A stretch of DNA of 36,237 nt from Candidatus Methanoperedentaceae archaeon HGW-Methanoperedenaceae-1 (GTDB taxonomy: Archaea > Halobacteriota > Methanosarcinia > Methanosarcinales > Methanoperedenaceae), in the NCBI GenBank assembly GCA_002839545.1, contig PGYG01000006.1:1-36237 (forward strand), given 5' to 3'. The notes below the pieces were generated by a model, which ran no database searches, was not told the origin of the DNA, and was given only the letters and a program-made list of their open reading frames with translations. The position numbers and the translations under genes are program-made. This document shows, piece after piece, positions 33,599 through 36,237 of the stretch. How positions within the stretch are numbered: the first letter of the stretch is position 1; every line of letters starts with the position of its first letter.

Positions 33599-33610
33599 TT
33601 TTTATAAAAT
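33599..33610 (+). promoter_or_regulatory. candidate TATA box and ribosome site of the NACHT gene
   Basis: tttttataaaat fits a TATA box, with transcription starting near 33630. A GAGGAG ribosome site at 33635-33640 lies six bases before the ATG at 33647. A second AT-rich candidate is at 33585-33598. Confidence 0.45.
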
Positions 33611-33646
33611 GAAATTCACTAATAATGATTGCTTGAGGAGTGAAAC

Positions 33647-36085
33647 ATGCTAGAAACGATTATTCTCAATATTCTATCTTCCTTAACATTAAACACATCA
33701 AAATTTGCATTAAATAAAGTGAAAAATTATCAGAATGAAGATAACTACTACTCTCAGACTTTAAAGAAAACGTTGAAGGAATTTGACCTTAAAGCAGATG
33801 ATTTTGATACTGCAAAAAGTATCTTAAATACTTTCATTTCATTAGAAGGGGTTACACAAGAAGCTTTCAAATCATTTTTAAATAAAGAATTTCCTAATAA
33901 TAAAATTTCATCTGGAGAATTTTATAAGTCTTTTATTAATAATATCCATAGTGTATTAATGACGGATAAATATTTTAGAAATTATGTTGTTGATAATTTA
34001 ACAAATATATCTATACAGATGCAATATTTATCTAAATCTCAAGAAAAAATAAATGATTTTGGATTAAATATAACAGTATTATTAAAAACATTACATCAAA
34101 TTTCAAGTGAAATTAAAAATGAAATGGAAAAAAATGATAATAAAATTATTTCTTATTTAACAAATTTTAGTTATGAAATTTCCAAACAAAATGAATTAAA
34201 ATTTTCATTAATAGAACCTGAGTATCAGAAAAAAATACTTGATAAAATTTCTGAAATTGTTGATGAAATATATCCTAATATAGATCAATTAGAAAAGAAT
34301 CTTCATTTATATAATGAACAAACAATATTAAGATATGGTAAATTAGAATTTTTAGGCTTACCAGATTTCAAAGAAAAACCAAAAATTGAATTAGAAGATA
34401 TTTTTGTTTCTTTAAAATCAGTAGAATCAGAGTCGGATAAGCAGGTACAAATAGAAAAAGTATTGAATCAAAAAAGAAAAATAGTTGTTTTAGGAGATCC
34501 AGGTTCAGGGAAATCTACTTTAGCAAAGTACATTGCTATTATCCACGCAAAAAATAAAGCTGAGGAAGTTTTCAATACTTCAAACAAAATCCCTTTTTTA
34601 ATTACTTTAAGACATTTTGCTAATTCATTAAGGGAAAAAGGATCTGGTTATTCTATTTCACACTATATTATGGATCATTTATTAGAAGATATGAATTTTA
34701 AAATGGATAATCGATTACTTCAATATTATTTATCCATGGGAAAATGTATTGTTATATTTGATGGATTAGATGAACTTACACATGAAGAACTCAGATTCAA
34801 AATAAAGAAAATTGTAGAATCGTTTTCAATATCTTATCCCTTCAATACATTTATTGTTACTTCAAGAATAACGGGATATTATGATACAAGCTTGGACCCA
34901 CAAGAGTTCAATCATTTCAAAATACAAGATTTTTCAGATGAACAGATTAATAAATTTATCAAGTTATGGTATAATGCCCGAGAAACAAGCAACAGAGAAA
35001 GAGACGAAAAAATAAATAGTCTTATTTTAGCAATCCATTCAAATAAAGGAGTTAAGAGGTTAGCATCAAATCCTTTAATGCTAACAATAATAGCTTTAGT
35101 ACATAGAATCGAAGCAGAATTACCCAATGAAAGAGTTAAATTGTATGATAGATGTACTGAAGCATTAATCACCACTTGGGAAAAATATAAAAGAACTAAT
35201 ATAAAAAATATTGGTGATACAAAAAAAAGAAGACGTTTAGAAAAATTAGCTTATGAAATGCAAATACTGTCTAAAGAGGATTTTGAACAAACGGAGATAA
35301 AAACGGTTGAATTAAAAAAATTAATGAAGGATATACTTTTGGAAAGTGAATATACTGATGAAGATATTGCAGAAGATGAAGCAAATCAATTTGTGGAATT
35401 CATACGAAAGAGAGTTGGTATTTTAGTAGAGAGGGGGCATGGAATTTATAGTTTTGTCCATTTAACATTTCAGGAATATTTTGCTGCCTGCGATATTTCT
35501 AAAAGATATATCAGTAATTTAGATCAAATGTGGGAATTGATTGAGCCTAAATTAATAGACAGTCGTTGGAATGAGGTAATGTTATTATTAATGGGAAAAT
35601 TAGCTGAATATGATGAACCATTGAAAGATATTTTAACAAGAATAATAAATAAAAATGATCCTGAATATGATAACTTTATTTTTGATGTCTTGAACGATAA
35701 TATTGATATGCCTTATTTGATTAAAATAAATAGTATGGGCTACCTCATTCAAAGATCTTTGATAAAATTTGACATTAATCAACTTACAAATACAATTGTT
35801 AATCCTTTTATTTTAAAAAATCCATCACAGTTATTAATAAATATAAATAGATTATCACACACAGATGATTTTATATCTGTTTTAAAATTAAAATTGAAAA
35901 ATGAGGAAAATACACATAATTTCTTCAGACACATGAGTTATATAAACAATGCATTAAAAATTGGACAAATTGCTTCTCAATATGATAATTATAAACCCAG
36001 TGAAGAATTATTAAGTTTAATTATTAAATATAAAAACTTTAGTAAAAAGGGTGATTATTTTACTATAGAAGATATGATTCCTTAG
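33647..36085 (+). CDS. NACHT (STAND) NTPase, NLR-like defence protein candidate
   Basis: 812 residues. The N-terminal part (1-275) is helical with coiled-coil features (LLKTLHQISSEIKNEMEK) and holds no recognised effector enzyme. The NACHT module follows: Walker A GDPGSGKS at 283-290, Walker B IVIFDGLDEL near 372 with the DGLDE form, VTSRITGYYD as sensor-1 region, NPLMLTIIALVH, and the HLTFQEYFAA box near residue 605 typical of NACHT proteins. The last 190 residues are AT-rich-coded, helical and may be the sensor. Prokaryotic NACHT proteins can act in antiphage defence. Codon use is far more AT-rich than the neighbours, a sign of recent transfer. It is next to a MntA/HepT pair, with pheS in between. 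Confidence 0.88.
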   Translation: MLETIILNILSSLTLNTSKFALNKVKNYQNEDNYYSQTLKKTLKEFDLKADDFDTAKSILNTFISLEGVTQEAFKSFLNKEFPNNKISSGEFYKSFINNIHSVLMTDKYFRNYVVDNLTNISIQMQYLSKSQEKINDFGLNITVLLKTLHQISSEIKNEMEKNDNKIISYLTNFSYEISKQNELKFSLIEPEYQKKILDKISEIVDEIYPNIDQLEKNLHLYNEQTILRYGKLEFLGLPDFKEKPKIELEDIFVSLKSVESESDKQVQIEKVLNQKRKIVVLGDPGSGKSTLAKYIAIIHAKNKAEEVFNTSNKIPFLITLRHFANSLREKGSGYSISHYIMDHLLEDMNFKMDNRLLQYYLSMGKCIVIFDGLDELTHEELRFKIKKIVESFSISYPFNTFIVTSRITGYYDTSLDPQEFNHFKIQDFSDEQINKFIKLWYNARETSNRERDEKINSLILAIHSNKGVKRLASNPLMLTIIALVHRIEAELPNERVKLYDRCTEALITTWEKYKRTNIKNIGDTKKRRRLEKLAYEMQILSKEDFEQTEIKTVELKKLMKDILLESEYTDEDIAEDEANQFVEFIRKRVGILVERGHGIYSFVHLTFQEYFAACDISKRYISNLDQMWELIEPKLIDSRWNEVMLLLMGKLAEYDEPLKDILTRIINKNDPEYDNFIFDVLNDNIDMPYLIKINSMGYLIQRSLIKFDINQLTNTIVNPFILKNPSQLLININRLSHTDDFISVLKLKLKNEENTHNFFRHMSYINNALKIGQIASQYDNYKPSEELLSLIIKYKNFSKKGDYFTIEDMIP

Positions 36086-36134
36086 AATCATTCCTGATGC
36101 CCCGAAGTTTGCGATTTATCACGGTGTCCGTGAC

Positions 36135-36237
36135 TCATGCCAGGAACACCCAATAAACAACAATATTGCAAATCGTAAGAGGAATCCCGACTTTTGCAAA
36201 ATCCAAAAATGTAATTGAATCCCCAGTCCTCTTTTCA
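36135..36237 (-). CDS. C-terminal end of an ArsB/NhaD-type permease (partial)
   Basis: Only the last 33 codons are inside the window. The sequence TFLDFAKVGIPLTICNIVV and the hydrophobic end YWVFLA match the conserved C-terminus of the ion-transporter superfamily members ArsB and NhaD (DF-x-K-x-G-x-P-L-T). Its stop is at 36135-36137. The substrate cannot be told from this piece. Confidence 0.6.
   Translation of the reverse strand, partial: EKRTGDSITFLDFAKVGIPLTICNIVVYWVFLA

Larger units (their letters stand above)
33337..33646. other. intergenic region between pheS and the NACHT gene
   Basis: 310 bases without a recognised gene. It holds the divergent promoters, the second copy of the 64-bp repeat (33483-33546), and short frames that are too small or lack starts. 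Minus-strand AT-rich DNA near 33377-33388 (cattaaatat) is a candidate TATA box for pheS. The composition becomes markedly AT-rich towards the right. Confidence 0.5.

Noticed and set aside
1-36237. CRISPR arrays, tRNA or rRNA genes, insertion sequences
   Set aside because: No regular short repeats with spacers, no tRNA-like cloverleaf with intact arms, no rRNA stretches and no transposase were found by eye; a dedicated tRNA search would be decisive.

Overview
The window reads as a chromosomal segment of a euryarchaeon of the Methanosarcinales type. The main reasons are archaeal aIF5B, an RPA plus RPA-associated OB-fold pair, a Cdc48/VAT ATPase, archaeal DtdA and FtsZ, an archaeal PheS, and above all the methanogen-type heterodisulfide reductase subunits HdrC and HdrB. 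Promoters carry TATA boxes, and several genes look leaderless or start right after short GAGG-type ribosome sites. Candidatus Methanoperedens (ANME-2d) or a relative fits well, but this is an inference from gene content, not proof.

Layout. 1-3.8 kb: information processing (aIF5B on the minus strand, divergent from RPA and its partner). 3.9-7.4 kb: a small membrane protein, a decayed nucleotidyltransferase remnant, an orphan methyl-accepting protein, another small membrane protein and a radical-SAM protein. 7.7-10.8 kb: Cdc48, a WrbA-like flavodoxin and a small membrane protein. 10.8-11.9 kb: an AT-rich island with a proteasome-fold (Ntn hydrolase) gene and a coupled 52-residue gene. 12.1-15.7 kb: PRC-barrel protein, DtdA, FtsZ and QueE. 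15.7-18.8 kb: three lipoproteins, an Smr-like protein and a membrane protein. 19.1-26.5 kb: an eleven-gene cation/proton antiporter operon whose first eight genes follow the order of the antiporter half of the Thermococcales Mbh hydrogenase, ending with three large antiporter-type subunits. 26.7-28.0 kb: hdrCB. 28.2-30.9 kb: a dihydrouridine synthase followed closely by an aldehyde:ferredoxin oxidoreductase. 30.9-36.1 kb: a MntA/HepT (nucleotidyltransferase/HEPN) toxin-antitoxin pair, a pheS whose 5' part is out of frame, and a large AT-rich NACHT (STAND) NTPase. The right edge cuts the C-terminal end of an ArsB/NhaD-type permease.

How they may work together. The antiporter operon, HdrBC and the tungsten-type oxidoreductase are ferredoxin, thiol and ion-gradient functions typical of methanogen and ANME energy metabolism. 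Their adjacency is suggestive, but no electron-accepting module of the antiporter complex is visible. The AT-rich genes (Ntn hydrolase plus 52-aa gene, NACHT protein, MntA/HepT) look like acquired defence or stress modules.

Points I consider most worth a second look: the Ntn hydrolase pair; a 64-bp repeat found once beside that island and once upstream of the NACHT gene; a second, structured repeat downstream of infB and of hdrB; the MNT remnant at 4.3 kb; and the broken reading frame in pheS.
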